This document shows positions 7,661-16,500 of a stretch of DNA of 34,483 bases, one piece after another. Position numbers and translations under genes: made by a program. The DNA is from Betaproteobacteria bacterium. GTDB lineage: Bacteria > Pseudomonadota > Gammaproteobacteria > Burkholderiales > Casimicrobiaceae. The stretch covers positions 1-34,483 of the forward strand of contig JAAFJO010000012.1 in the NCBI GenBank assembly GCA_013298145.1, in the 5' to 3' direction. How positions within the stretch are numbered: position 1 is the first letter of the stretch; each line of letters opens with the position of its first letter. A model generated the notes under the pieces. The model saw nothing but the letters and a program-made list of their open reading frames with translations, was not told the origin of the DNA and made no database searches.

Positions 7661-9304
7661 CTAGAGGTTGGGTACGACGCTGGAAATTCGATAGTTCGTA
7701 TTGGCTTGCAGGAATGCATTGAACTGCGCTTGCGAGGTTCCAGCATACACGACATGAAAATCGGTATCAGCGTAGTAGGCGGGCCGCCCAGGGTACCGCC
7801 GATATTGTCGTGTGTAGCAGCTCGCGTATCCACTTAGGTAAGGGTAGTGAGGGTCGTGCCATGCAAAGTAATTGACGAATTGCACCCCGCCGCCAAGTTC
7901 GGAGACTGTTCGGCCAGTGCACTGGGCTTGCGATCTGCTTGAGCTCTCTTGCGTTTGAACCAATATTGCATACCCGTTACGGTCCGTGCTCAGCGCTACT
8001 TCACTTGGGCTCGTAGCGGCATAGAGAACACGTACTTTCAGCTTACATCCAACTAACTTGTTAACGTCGTACCCAACGACCACGTCGGAAGGATTCACCG
8101 AGTTGCAAGTCGAAAACGTGTGACTTGGCTCGGTACCGCCCGGTGCAAATAGTCTCACCGCAAAGTTAAAAAAATCCGAGAAGTAAACGTTGTCATCGGC
8201 ATCCACGTGCAATGCCGTTGGTTGATTGAAGGAAGTCTGTGCTAAGCGCAGCCCACCGTACTTACTATTCGCGCCGTTAAACGCTCCATCACCAGTGTAA
8301 CCACGCTCGCCGTTACCTGCATATGTTTCTATCTGATAACCCGGTGCGATTCGACGAATGTTACTGTTGGCGCGATCAGATACCAACACGCTTCCGTCTG
8401 ACAGTACTACGACGCCCGAAAGCGCTCCGATGTCTTGAGTAACACCGTTCGCCGCGATCCAGGGCCCACCGAGGGATGCGGTTGTTGCCCAACCGCCATC
8501 ACCTGTAGAACCGGGCGATCCGTTACCTGCAAAGGTATAGATCCTACTATTGCCAAGATTGATTGCGCGCACGCGATATTGCTCCGTGACGTAGAGTACA
8601 TTGCCGTCAAGACTAATTGCGATTGCGCGTGGGTGATTAAGCTGCGCCGCGTTAGCGGGTCCATCGTCTCCGCTGTAGCCCGGCACACCGGTGCCAGCGA
8701 TGGTGGTGATGATTCCGTTCGGGCTGATGCGTCGCACTTTGTGGCCAAGGCCTTCGACGACGTAAAGCGATCCATCCTTGCCATACACGCCGCTTGTCGG
8801 GAAATTAAAGCCTGCGCTGGCGGCGGGGCCATTGTCACCCGCCGAATTGGGTTGCCCGTTCCCGTAGAGCGTGTACACGTTGGTGGCATCTATCCGGCGA
8901 ATACGGTTGTTTCCTGAATCGAATACGATCAGACTGCTATCGGGTGCCAGAATGATCGAATTCGGGCCGCTGAAACGCGCGTTCTCCTTCGGACCGCCGT
9001 CGCCACCAAAACCCGGAGGGCCACCCGCGACCATAGTGGTGACAATGCCGTCATCGCCAATCCAGCGGATGCGGTTAGTGCTGAACTCAGTAACGAAGAC
9101 ACCATTCCACGGTGTGCGCAAAATGGAAGTTACGCCGCTAAATTGCGCATCGGTGTGAAACGCCGTAGCGTCGCCAAGGCCGCGCGTGCCGCTGCCGGCG
9201 AGGGTGACAAGCGACTGCGATTGCGCATGCGCAGTGAATAGCGTGCTTACCGACAGCACTAAAGCCGATGATATAAAACGAAATTTTTGTAGTGAGAAAT
9301 TCAC
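7661..9304 (-). CDS. Secreted NHL-repeat (beta-propeller) protein
   Basis: A 547-residue protein exported by a signal peptide (FRFISSALVLSVSTLFTAHA, then QSQ). I chose the GTG at 9304 because it has GGAG seven bases upstream and places the signal peptide at the N-terminus; the longer frame from 9412 would overlap the upstream gene. From about residue 40 to 390 there are repeated units of the form AGxGxxGxxGDGGxAxxAxLxxPxxI followed by LYVxExxxxxVRRI, which are NHL repeats forming a beta-propeller. The C-terminal 150 residues (after PSHTFSTCNSVNPSDVV) are Cys-containing and not recognised. The gene lies 98 bp downstream of a secreted GDPD-like gene on the same strand and is probably co-transcribed with it. 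A binding or scaffold role outside the cytoplasm is likely; the ligand is unknown. Confidence 0.82.
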   Translation of the reverse strand: MNFSLQKFRFISSALVLSVSTLFTAHAQSQSLVTLAGSGTRGLGDATAFHTDAQFSGVTSILRTPWNGVFVTEFSTNRIRWIGDDGIVTTMVAGGPPGFGGDGGPKENARFSGPNSIILAPDSSLIVFDSGNNRIRRIDATNVYTLYGNGQPNSAGDNGPAASAGFNFPTSGVYGKDGSLYVVEGLGHKVRRISPNGIITTIAGTGVPGYSGDDGPANAAQLNHPRAIAISLDGNVLYVTEQYRVRAINLGNSRIYTFAGNGSPGSTGDGGWATTASLGGPWIAANGVTQDIGALSGVVVLSDGSVLVSDRANSNIRRIAPGYQIETYAGNGERGYTGDGAFNGANSKYGGLRLAQTSFNQPTALHVDADDNVYFSDFFNFAVRLFAPGGTEPSHTFSTCNSVNPSDVVVGYDVNKLVGCKLKVRVLYAATSPSEVALSTDRNGYAILVQTQESSSRSQAQCTGRTVSELGGGVQFVNYFAWHDPHYPYLSGYASCYTRQYRRYPGRPAYYADTDFHVVYAGTSQAQFNAFLQANTNYRISSVVPNL

Positions 9305-9402
9305 GAAAGTACTCCAAGGATGTGGGTTCTGGGGAGAGCAAGTAAAGCGACACGCTTCAACTTCGAAGCTGTAGCGGCGCTGAATTCGGTTAGGTAATTC
9401 AT

Positions 9403-10332
9403 CTATTTCCACGCCGGAAAACGCGTGCGAAAATCGCTAATGCTGTCGGTGATGTAGATATCCAAATCCATGTCATTCGCCGCAAAATTGGCCTGTTCAT
9501 TGGTGGGGCCTGAATTCAAGTGTCCCCAGTGCCATGCGCCCACATACAGCCCAATGCTCTTTGCGTAGACTACGTCCTCTTTGTAGAGGGTCTGAATGTT
9601 CGGCGACGCGTACTTGAAACCGTTAGCCTTGACCTTGTCGAAATCCGCTTTCACTGGCTTGTAGAACATGGGAAAAATCTTCATCAGAGGCAGCGTGCAG
9701 CCTGTCGTTGGATGGCAGGGCGGTTGACGATCCGCGCGGCCTTTGTCTCGCAGCTGCAACAGCATGGAGTCCTCCATTGAGGAAACAATGTTGATCGTTC
9801 GCTCGCCGCGCTGCTTCAGCATCGTGTACATTGCATCAACCAAAAGCGTATTTGCCTCGGCGCTGCCCTGATCTTTCATTTCAATCAGAAAGCGCGTACT
9901 CCTGAAGGTATGTTGCGGGAACCTAGCCAGTAGATTTTCTATGCGCTCTGCGCAGAAACGCACAGCGCGATCCGGCCCGCTTCGAATGTCCAGCGTACTG
10001 CCGATTGGCTGCCCACTGACGTTGATCACTTGGCATGTGGCGTTGTGGTGGGCGTACAGTTTGCCGCTATCTCGGTTGAGTTGCGCATCAATTTCGACCC
10101 AGCGAGGTGCCTTCACGAACGCTCGCATGATCGCTTGAATGCTGTTTTCCCATTCGTTCTCGTTCCAACCACTGGGGATGGATTCCCAATCGCCAGCATG
10201 CGCGGCGATTTCCTTGTTTCCCGCACGCTGCGCCCAGGCGGGCGAGGCGGTGATAGTGGCAATACAGCAGAGGACGGCAAACTTTGCCAGCAACTTGGCT
10301 GGCAGTATTTCACCGAGATTTACGTTTCTCAT
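9403..10332 (-). CDS. Secreted glycerophosphodiester phosphodiesterase-like (GDPD) protein
   Basis: A 309-residue protein with an N-terminal signal peptide (LLAKFAVLCCIATITASPAWA), so periplasmic or extracellular. GDPD-type active-site features are visible: H45 (AAHAGDW, in place of HRG), E62-N63, E80-x-D82 (EIDAQL) and H95 (LYAHH, where the family usually has HD). Toward the C-terminus, GLYVGAWHWGHLN and DIYITDSISDFRTRF fit the last strands of the TIM barrel. The family hydrolyses glycerophosphodiesters or similar phosphodiesters; the HAG and HH variants make the exact substrate uncertain. The ATG has AGGAG seven bases upstream. A perfect LacI-type palindrome lies 74 bp upstream, linking the gene to the importer and GpdQ-like enzyme at 1381-6963. 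Confidence 0.78.
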   Translation of the reverse strand: MRNVNLGEILPAKLLAKFAVLCCIATITASPAWAQRAGNKEIAAHAGDWESIPSGWNENEWENSIQAIMRAFVKAPRWVEIDAQLNRDSGKLYAHHNATCQVINVSGQPIGSTLDIRSGPDRAVRFCAERIENLLARFPQHTFRSTRFLIEMKDQGSAEANTLLVDAMYTMLKQRGERTINIVSSMEDSMLLQLRDKGRADRQPPCHPTTGCTLPLMKIFPMFYKPVKADFDKVKANGFKYASPNIQTLYKEDVVYAKSIGLYVGAWHWGHLNSGPTNEQANFAANDMDLDIYITDSISDFRTRFPAWK

Positions 10333-10693
10333 CGGTTGCTCCTAAAGAGGTTGGAAGTCGGGTACGCGGCTATGGCTTACATCTGGGTAAGTAAAAAACC
10401 CGTTCATGTAAACGTTTACATTAGAACGAAGAGAAATGACATATTGATGACTGAGCCGCCCCCGGGTGTTGCGGAGTCACTAAACATTGAAGGATGGAGC
10501 CCTTCCGTGAAAAAGCCGTCGCAATGAACGAATCACGAAAGACCGCTTTGGGTCGAACAATGACTGGTCGGCAGTGTCTGGTTTCTCGTCAAACGGTCAA
10601 ATTATTGTTTAGTCGTAATTGGCTATCAAGATAATTTTTCTTATCACGATAGTGTTGCCACTGCACTAAACATGCTTTCCGTAAAATATCGGT
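10333..10693. other. Intergenic regulatory region between gdpd-like gene and integrase remnant
   Basis: About 360 bp between divergent genes. It contains the LacI-type operator at 10406-10421 and, toward the right, an AT-rich stretch (10600-10690) that probably serves the recombinase gene. No further gene was recognised. Confidence 0.5.
10406..10421. promoter_or_regulatory. Perfect LacI-type operator palindrome
   Basis: ATGTAAACGTTTACAT is a perfect 16-bp palindrome with the central CG typical of LacI-family sites. It lies 74 bp upstream of the GDPD-like start (minus strand). It differs at one position from the site in front of the lacI-type gene (1352-1367). It is probably bound by that regulator, which is inference from site similarity. 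Confidence 0.7.
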
Positions 10694-12001
10694 GTGAGCC
10701 CGGCTACCCCACCTTCCGCAGCGATAAAAAGCGACGTACCAGACGCGAATCGGATAGCGGCGTTCCGCGCCTACCTCGAAGGCATCGCGCCGCGCGCTTG
10801 CGTCGAGCGGTATGCGCCCCATGAGCTGACGCCTGAGCGAAGCGCGCGCGGTGTACTCGGGATGATTCGTCGGGAGCTCGTCGCGGCCGCACGTGATCGA
10901 CATCGCGACGATTGGGCGACGCTCTTCGGGCGTGTGCAACCTGTGTCGGGCAGGCCCACGCGCCGCAAGGCGATTGAAGCCCTACGTGCGCTGCCTTCAA
11001 TCCCCGTGCCATCGCCGCAGCTCGATGACGCGGTTTCGCGCTGGTTACCCGCGCCGATCGCCGTGCCGCTGAGCGAAGCAGGGATTCACACCTGGGCCGA
11101 GCTCGCCGCGCGTATGTGGCGCAAGGTCGGCTGGTGGCGCGACTTTGAGGGCATCGGTTCGAAGTCTTCGAAACATATCGCGGGTTTCATCGCCGCTCAC
11201 GACGCACTACAAAAACAGATTGAGTTTTTTCTCGCGCGATTACAGGCATCACGCCCACTGCTGTGGGAACCGCAAACGCAGGAGATTGCGGCCGACGTCA
11301 GCGCGGTGCGCATGAACCGCCCTGTCGCGCTTAAGCACAATGCCAAGGCGCTTGACGGCTCTCACGGCAAACTTCGCGCGCCGCGTCGCGGGTGTTTGTT
11401 GGACGCCGTCAACGACCGCCAAGCGGTCGAAGCCTGGCTCGGTTTACAAGAAAGCGAGGCGACAAAACGCGCGTATCGAAAGGAAGCGGAGCGCTTGATG
11501 CTCTGGGCGATCATTGAGCGTGAGAAGCCACTGTCGTCGTTGACGCACGAGGATGCGGTTGCTTACCGCGCATTCATGCGCCGTCCCGCACCGGTAAGCC
11601 GCTGGGTCGGCCCGGTGGTGGCTCGGCACGCTCGCGGCTGGAAACCGTTTCAAGGAGCACTGTCGCCGCGATCACTAGCCTATGCGTTGTCGGTCCTGTC
11701 GTCGCTGTTTCGATGGCTCACCGAACAACGCTACTTGATCGGCAACCCCTTTGCGGGGGTGAATGCCAAGGCGGCGAAAGCGGCAAAAGGCAATCCTGGC
11801 ACCGACGCGCGTTTCAGTTACCCGCAACAGCGGGTGTTTACGGCGAAAGCGCACCCCGCCTATATCGCTGCGCAGGTTGATGTTTGGCGTTGTTTTGTTG
11901 GCCACGCCTTGATGCACCGCTTGCAACACGGCACGATCCTCTTCGAACGCGGCTCGCACCGACGTGGCACAGCGCTGCGACACCTCGCCGTCGTGGGGTG
12001 A
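10694..12001 (+). pseudogene. Tyrosine-recombinase (phage integrase family) gene, catalytic domain lost
   Basis: The frame starts at a GTG (10694). It carries an N-terminal helical region of the DUF3701 type (AFRAYLEGIAPRACVERY, LPAPIAVPLSEAGIHTWAEL, FEGIGSKSSKHIAGFI) and then a SAM-like core-binding domain (VEAWLGLQESEATKRAYRKE, SLAYALSVLSSLFRWL, YLIGNPFAGV). The catalytic domain with the R-H-R-Y residues should follow. Instead, from about 11840 the plus strand is simply the reverse complement of a vanA-like gene, and the frame runs on meaninglessly to 12001. So only roughly residues 1-380 are genuine. The protein could still bind DNA but could not recombine it. Confidence 0.75.
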
Positions 12002-12823
12002 AAAGTTGCGCATTTGAAACCAAAAATATTGACTAGTGTTTTCGTCGATGGGGGTCAAGAAGTTGTAGCTGTCCATGACAAAAGTTTCGGGTGGCAAGGT
12101 GCGATCTTCGCCCCCCGTTCCGCCGGGCGAAAAGATCGCCTTGATTGCGGCGTGGCTTGGGTAGCGCACCTCGTATTGCTGCTTGCGGTCGCAGCGCCCG
12201 GAAAACTTTAAAAACGACGTGTAGAACGGCGCGGGTTCCACGTCGTGCATCCAGCGCCACACCGTAACGCCAAGCTCGTTAACGGCCATTTCGAGCGGCG
12301 TGTCTTCGACCGCGCTCCTAACAAACGAGCCTCGGTGTACCCAGTTCACATGGGTCGGGTCGAGCAGGTTGTCGGTCAGGTAGAGATAGTTGCAGGCGAT
12401 CTGCATCGCGTCGCCTTAATTGAGCCCCCACGCCGGGTCGCCCCAGTGTTCAACGGTGAAAATCGTGCTGGCATCCGCAAGCGCCGGGTTGCCCATCCAC
12501 ACCCACAGCAAGCCGTAGCGCGACTCGACCGGGTAGGCTCGCACCCGTGCGCCGCGCGGCGGTTTTTCAAGCCTTGGCGCAAGGGTGCAGACCCCCGAGC
12601 AATCAAAGGTTAAGCCGTGGTAACCGCACTCGATCTGATCGCCAACAATTCGCCCCATAGATAGCTGCGGTTTTCGGTGAGCGCAGGCGTCTTCGAGAGC
12701 CGCCACGCTGCCATCGGTTTTACGAGAGAGCACGACGCGCACGCCCAGCATCGTCAAGGCGACCGGACGATCCCCCAGGTCGCGTTCCCAAGCGGCGACG
12801 TACCAAGCGTTGTGCAAGTACGT
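11840..12823 (-). pseudogene. Vanillate O-demethylase oxygenase-like (VanA-type Rieske) pseudogene
   Basis: The minus strand encodes a Rieske non-haem iron oxygenase of the VanA type. Visible parts are HNAWYVAAWERDLGD, the 2Fe-2S ligands CAH and CGYH (in CAHRKPQLSMG and QIECGYHG), and the mononuclear iron site DNLLDPTHVNWVHRG. The end is NINLRSDIGGVRFRR at 11840. Three lesions are present: the expected start codon is ACG (12823-12821) instead of ATG, an in-frame TAA interrupts at 12418-12416 (after WGLN, before GDAMQIACNY), and the last residues are replaced by the truncated integrase. A TTG at 12817 could start a short N-terminal piece. The ancestral enzyme demethylated methoxylated aromatics with a reductase partner, which is not present here. 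Confidence 0.85.
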
Positions 12824-13022
12824 GTCGACTTTTCTGGTATCTAAGCACCGTGCACATTAGTTCAAAATTTTCATCCACCGACAATTTTTGAAAAAGATGA
12901 ACGCTGGTGCATATAGCTGCGTCGGGCGCGATGCAAGCGCATATGTGCTTGTCCGAAATTTCTCATTTACCGTCTCAGTTTGATACTGAAGCCCGGGGAA
13001 ACTGGCTACGCTGCTTGACGGG
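12824..13022. other. Intergenic region, no gene recognised
   Basis: About 200 bp between the vanA pseudogene and an IS fragment. No ORF of note. AGTTTGATACTGAAG at 12977-12991 weakly recalls the sequence just outside the IS end at 18176-18190, but I could not establish it as an IS end. Confidence 0.35.
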
Positions 13023-13410
13023 TTAAGGTGGGATTAAAGCTACGGAACAGACGATCGCTTGCTTGCCAATCTTGGCGTGCAGTCGCTTCAAGTCAGCGCT
13101 CTCGCTTGAGTTCGCCGCCCCACGGCAGAACGCACCTGCAGCACGCTCCAAGAGCCGCCTCTTCCCCTCCATGATTTGGTTGGCGTGAACGTCGAAACGC
13201 TTGCTCAACTCGGCAATCGTTGCGTCCTGCCGCAACGCCGCCAGCGCGACCTTCGCCTTGAACTCTGGCGACAATTTGCGTCGCTGACGACCCACTGCAC
13301 TCGCACTCTTAGTTGACATCAGATAACTCCTCTCGCAGCATTCCATCCGCGTCAAAATTACCCTAGCTTCACACTTAGCGCACCGTCTTGAGAAGTAGGG
13401 CCAATTCTCT
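13023..13410 (-). mobile_element. IS3-family element remnant: left end plus truncated orfA
   Basis: The minus-strand frame from ATG 13319 (AGGAG seven bases upstream) reads MSTKSASAVGRQRRK, KLSPEFKAKVALAALRQD, AELSKRFDVHANQI and DLKRLHAKIGK, a typical IS3-group OrfA that ends abruptly after 98 residues. OrfA proteins normally continue into the orfB frameshift window, so the 3' part is lost. Upstream, the sequence from about 13410 to 13365, read on the minus strand, closely matches the left end of the IS remnant at 18185-18232 (shared CTCAAGACGGTG-like and CTAAGTGTGAAGCTAGG-like blocks). The two are partial copies of the same or a very similar element in inverted orientation. Confidence 0.75.
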
Positions 13411-13465
13411 TCTTGATCCGTCGCTCGGGTATCGGGTGCGGAGATACTCCCGCGCAAAGCTCAAT

Positions 13466-13500
13466 AAAAAAGCCCGACGCACATGATGCGCCGGGCTTTT
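13466..13500 (-). terminator. Rho-independent terminator of the giant repeat-protein gene
   Basis: On the minus strand AAAAGCCCGGCGCA, a short loop and TGCGTCGGGCTTTTTT form a strong GC stem followed by a T run. It lies 27 bp after the stop of the gene ending at 13527. The A run on the other side makes it potentially bidirectional. Confidence 0.85.
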
Positions 13501-13526
13501 ACTCAGTCGCTTGGATGCTCTTTCGT

Positions 13527-16500
13527 TCAGTGTGCAACTCCAGCACTACGGCGACGAACAACAAATACAGCCGCCCCAATGATAGATAACACCGTCAGCA
13601 ACAACAGCCACGCCTGGTTGACCGGAACATTGGCAGGCGGCGTGATCGATGCTTCCGCACAAACGGTTGCCGCTGGCGCCACAGCGTTGGCCACGCAGGC
13701 GGTGTTTCTTACTGTGGGCGCGTTGACTGCCACGGTACCGCGGAACACGATGGTCACACGCTCCGGCGCCGTCGCTGCATTGGCACTGGCGGCGCTGGTG
13801 TAGGCGAGTTGCCCTGCGCTCTCAATGCGGTTGTTACCCGAATTGAACAGGCAGGTGCTCACCGTCGTGGTGGCTGCGACGCTGGTTGGCGTACAGGCCA
13901 CCGAGCCGCCGATAAAGGTAAAACCTGCGGGCAGCGGGTCGGTCAACACAAAGCCGATGGGCGGTTGTGCGGCGTTGCGCGGCGCGTTGTTGATCACCGT
14001 GATCGTCCATTCGGCTGTCGTTGAATCCACCATCCGGCCCGATTTCACGATAAACGGTGGGTCAAGCGGCGTCACAGCGTTAGTCACTGCGGCGGTAATG
14101 TTTCCCGCTGCGATGATCGGCCCGGTCGCCTGCACATAGGTCGGTGCGCTCCAACCAAAGCCAACGGGTGGTGCCGGAAGTGCCGTCGTGTCCTCGGTCA
14201 CCACACAGCTTGCGCCAGCCGGGATGCTGCCGATCACTGCCGGTGTGGTGGTTGTCAGCGCCACGGTGCCCGTCGTCGGGAAGCGTGTGCCCGCTGCGGG
14301 TAGGCTGCAAGTCGCAAATACACCAAAGCTCGAAGCGGGGGTGTAACCCTGCGGCGCGCCGGTGATGGTTTTAGTCACCGTGAGCGTGCCGTTGAGCGGG
14401 GTCAGTGGGTTAGTCACTGATGCGTTCACGTTGCCGCCCGCGATGATGTTGACCGTGGGTTGCACATAGGTCGGCGCGCTCCAGCCGAAGCCAGTTGGCG
14501 GTGTGGGGCGCGTTGTGGTGTCCTCGGTCACGGTGCAAGATGCGCCGTTCGGGATGCCAGTGATGACCGCTGGCGTGGTGACGCTGAGCGGCACCGTGCC
14601 CGTAGTCGGGTAGCGGGTGTTCGCCGCCGGCAAGTTACACGTCGCAAACACGCCAAAGGTGGCGGCTGCGGGGTTGAAGCCCATTGGCGCGCCGGTGATG
14701 ATTTTGCTCACGGTGAGCGTGCCGTTGCTGGTGAGCGGATTGACCACTTCAACAGAGTTTCCGCTCGCTGTCACCGCAAACACGATTGCAGCAGGGAATC
14801 CGGCTGGATTCCACGCAAAGCCTGCGGGCGCGGCAGGGCGGGCGGTTTCGGCCACGCTGCAGCTAGCATCCACGGGTGGCATGCCGCTGACGGTGGCTAC
14901 ACCGGTCGTGCTGTTAGCGGCTAGCGTCACGGTTGCCGTCAAGTTCACCACCGGGTTGCCCGAACAGCTAACACTAAAGTTGTAGGTGCCCGGGACCCCG
15001 CCTGCGGGCGCGCCGGTGAGCGTTTTGGTGATCTGCAGCTCGCCCACAGCGGCGGGGCGGTTTTCGAATACGATGTAGACCAACTGGCCGGTCGCCAGCG
15101 CTAAATCGATGTTGCTCGTGTCGTTGCCGGTGCCAGTTTGGGCCACCACCGGAGCACCCGACGCATTGGTTCCATACAGGGTCCATTTCGGAAAGCCCGC
15201 GGCGCTACCACGCCAGTCCGGTGACGATACCGGTGGCGTTTGCACGCCGCGCACGGTTTCGCTCGGGGTGGGGATGTCAGCAATCGTGGTGCACAAGCTG
15301 CCCAATGGCCCCGTGTCGGGCGCGCTGTTTTCGCGACGCTCCAGCGGGAGTGGCGTTGCAAACGAGCCTGACGACGCGAAACCCTCTAAGCCAAACGCGC
15401 CGCCCGAATTCACGGGGCCGGTGCTGTTGCTCTCCACTTTCGTGCACATCGAGAGACGGCGCGCCTCACCGGTGCGGTTGAAAAAGGTCAAGGTGGTCGG
15501 CTGTGAGCCGCTGCGGGGATAGCTCGCCCGGGTGCCGGTACCCGTTGCGACCACGGCATTGGTCACGTCATTTCGAACTTCCCAGCGCGGGTATCCGGAA
15601 CTGTTGATCCAGTCGGTGGTGAGAATTTCTTGCGCTTCCCAATTGGCTGGTACCGACAGCGCTCCGGTGGTGCCCGCGGTGCCGTCCCAGGTGAAGCGTT
15701 CGGACGTTGCGTTTCGGCACACCGCAGGGCCGCCTTCAACGACAGCGACACCAACGGGCCTAAATAGCGTTTGTCCGGACACGGCGGGGTCGGTCAGCGC
15801 AATCGGGAACGTGCCGTTATCTGCAACGAAATCACCGTTCGATACGATTTTTTTGCACACTCTGGACGGCAGTTCTTTCAGTACAAAATTGATTGTAATG
15901 TCGCTGTCTGTTGGGAAGTTGCTCAAATTTACGTCGTAAGTGACTAGGTTTGTGCTAATCAGCGGCGCCATGGCCCCGGGCACCAATGTCGATCCCACAG
16001 GGGCATTGATGGTGCTGTTGGTGCCAGTTACAAAAAACCGCGACCCTTCTGGATCGTGGCCCATCCAATCCGGCGGCAGACCGATGTAGCCCGAGTTGCG
16101 GGCGACCCTCGGATCAAGATGACGGAAGGGGGTACAAACGGTGGCGCCGCCTTCGGTCAGGGTACCCGCGTTGTCAAAGATACCACCGTTGACACCGCCA
16201 CCCGCAAAAGACCTGCTTGGGGCGATGCCATTATCGAGGAGTTGCGTGCAGAGCCGAGTTCTGCGGCCGGGGCCGGGATTATTCAGGAAGGTCGCTGTGT
16301 AATCACCATCGGTTAGCTGGGGGATGACGGTGTCTGAGGGATGTTGGTGCACCCAATGACCGGCCGTCGCATCGAGATTTGCTGGCAGGACAAGTGCCAC
16401 GTTTGTTTGCCCGGAAACCGCTCCCCCACTGCTATTTGTAATCGACACCGTGGGCAACGTTGCCCAGCCGGGCCACGTGGTGGCGCCTGCTAGGTCTTCC

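Noticed and set aside
10030..10527. Plus-strand ORF antisense to the GDPD-like gene
   Set aside because: The minus strand carries a signal peptide and GDPD motifs with a good ribosome binding site; the plus-strand frame runs through the operator.
12245..12613. Plus-strand ORF opposite the vanA pseudogene
   Set aside because: It is antisense to a clearly homologous Rieske oxygenase and has no recognisable motif.
12977..12991. AGTTTGATACTGAAG as a further IS end
   Set aside because: It resembles the bases just outside the IS end at 18176, but the match is short and on the wrong side of the orfA fragment for a left end.
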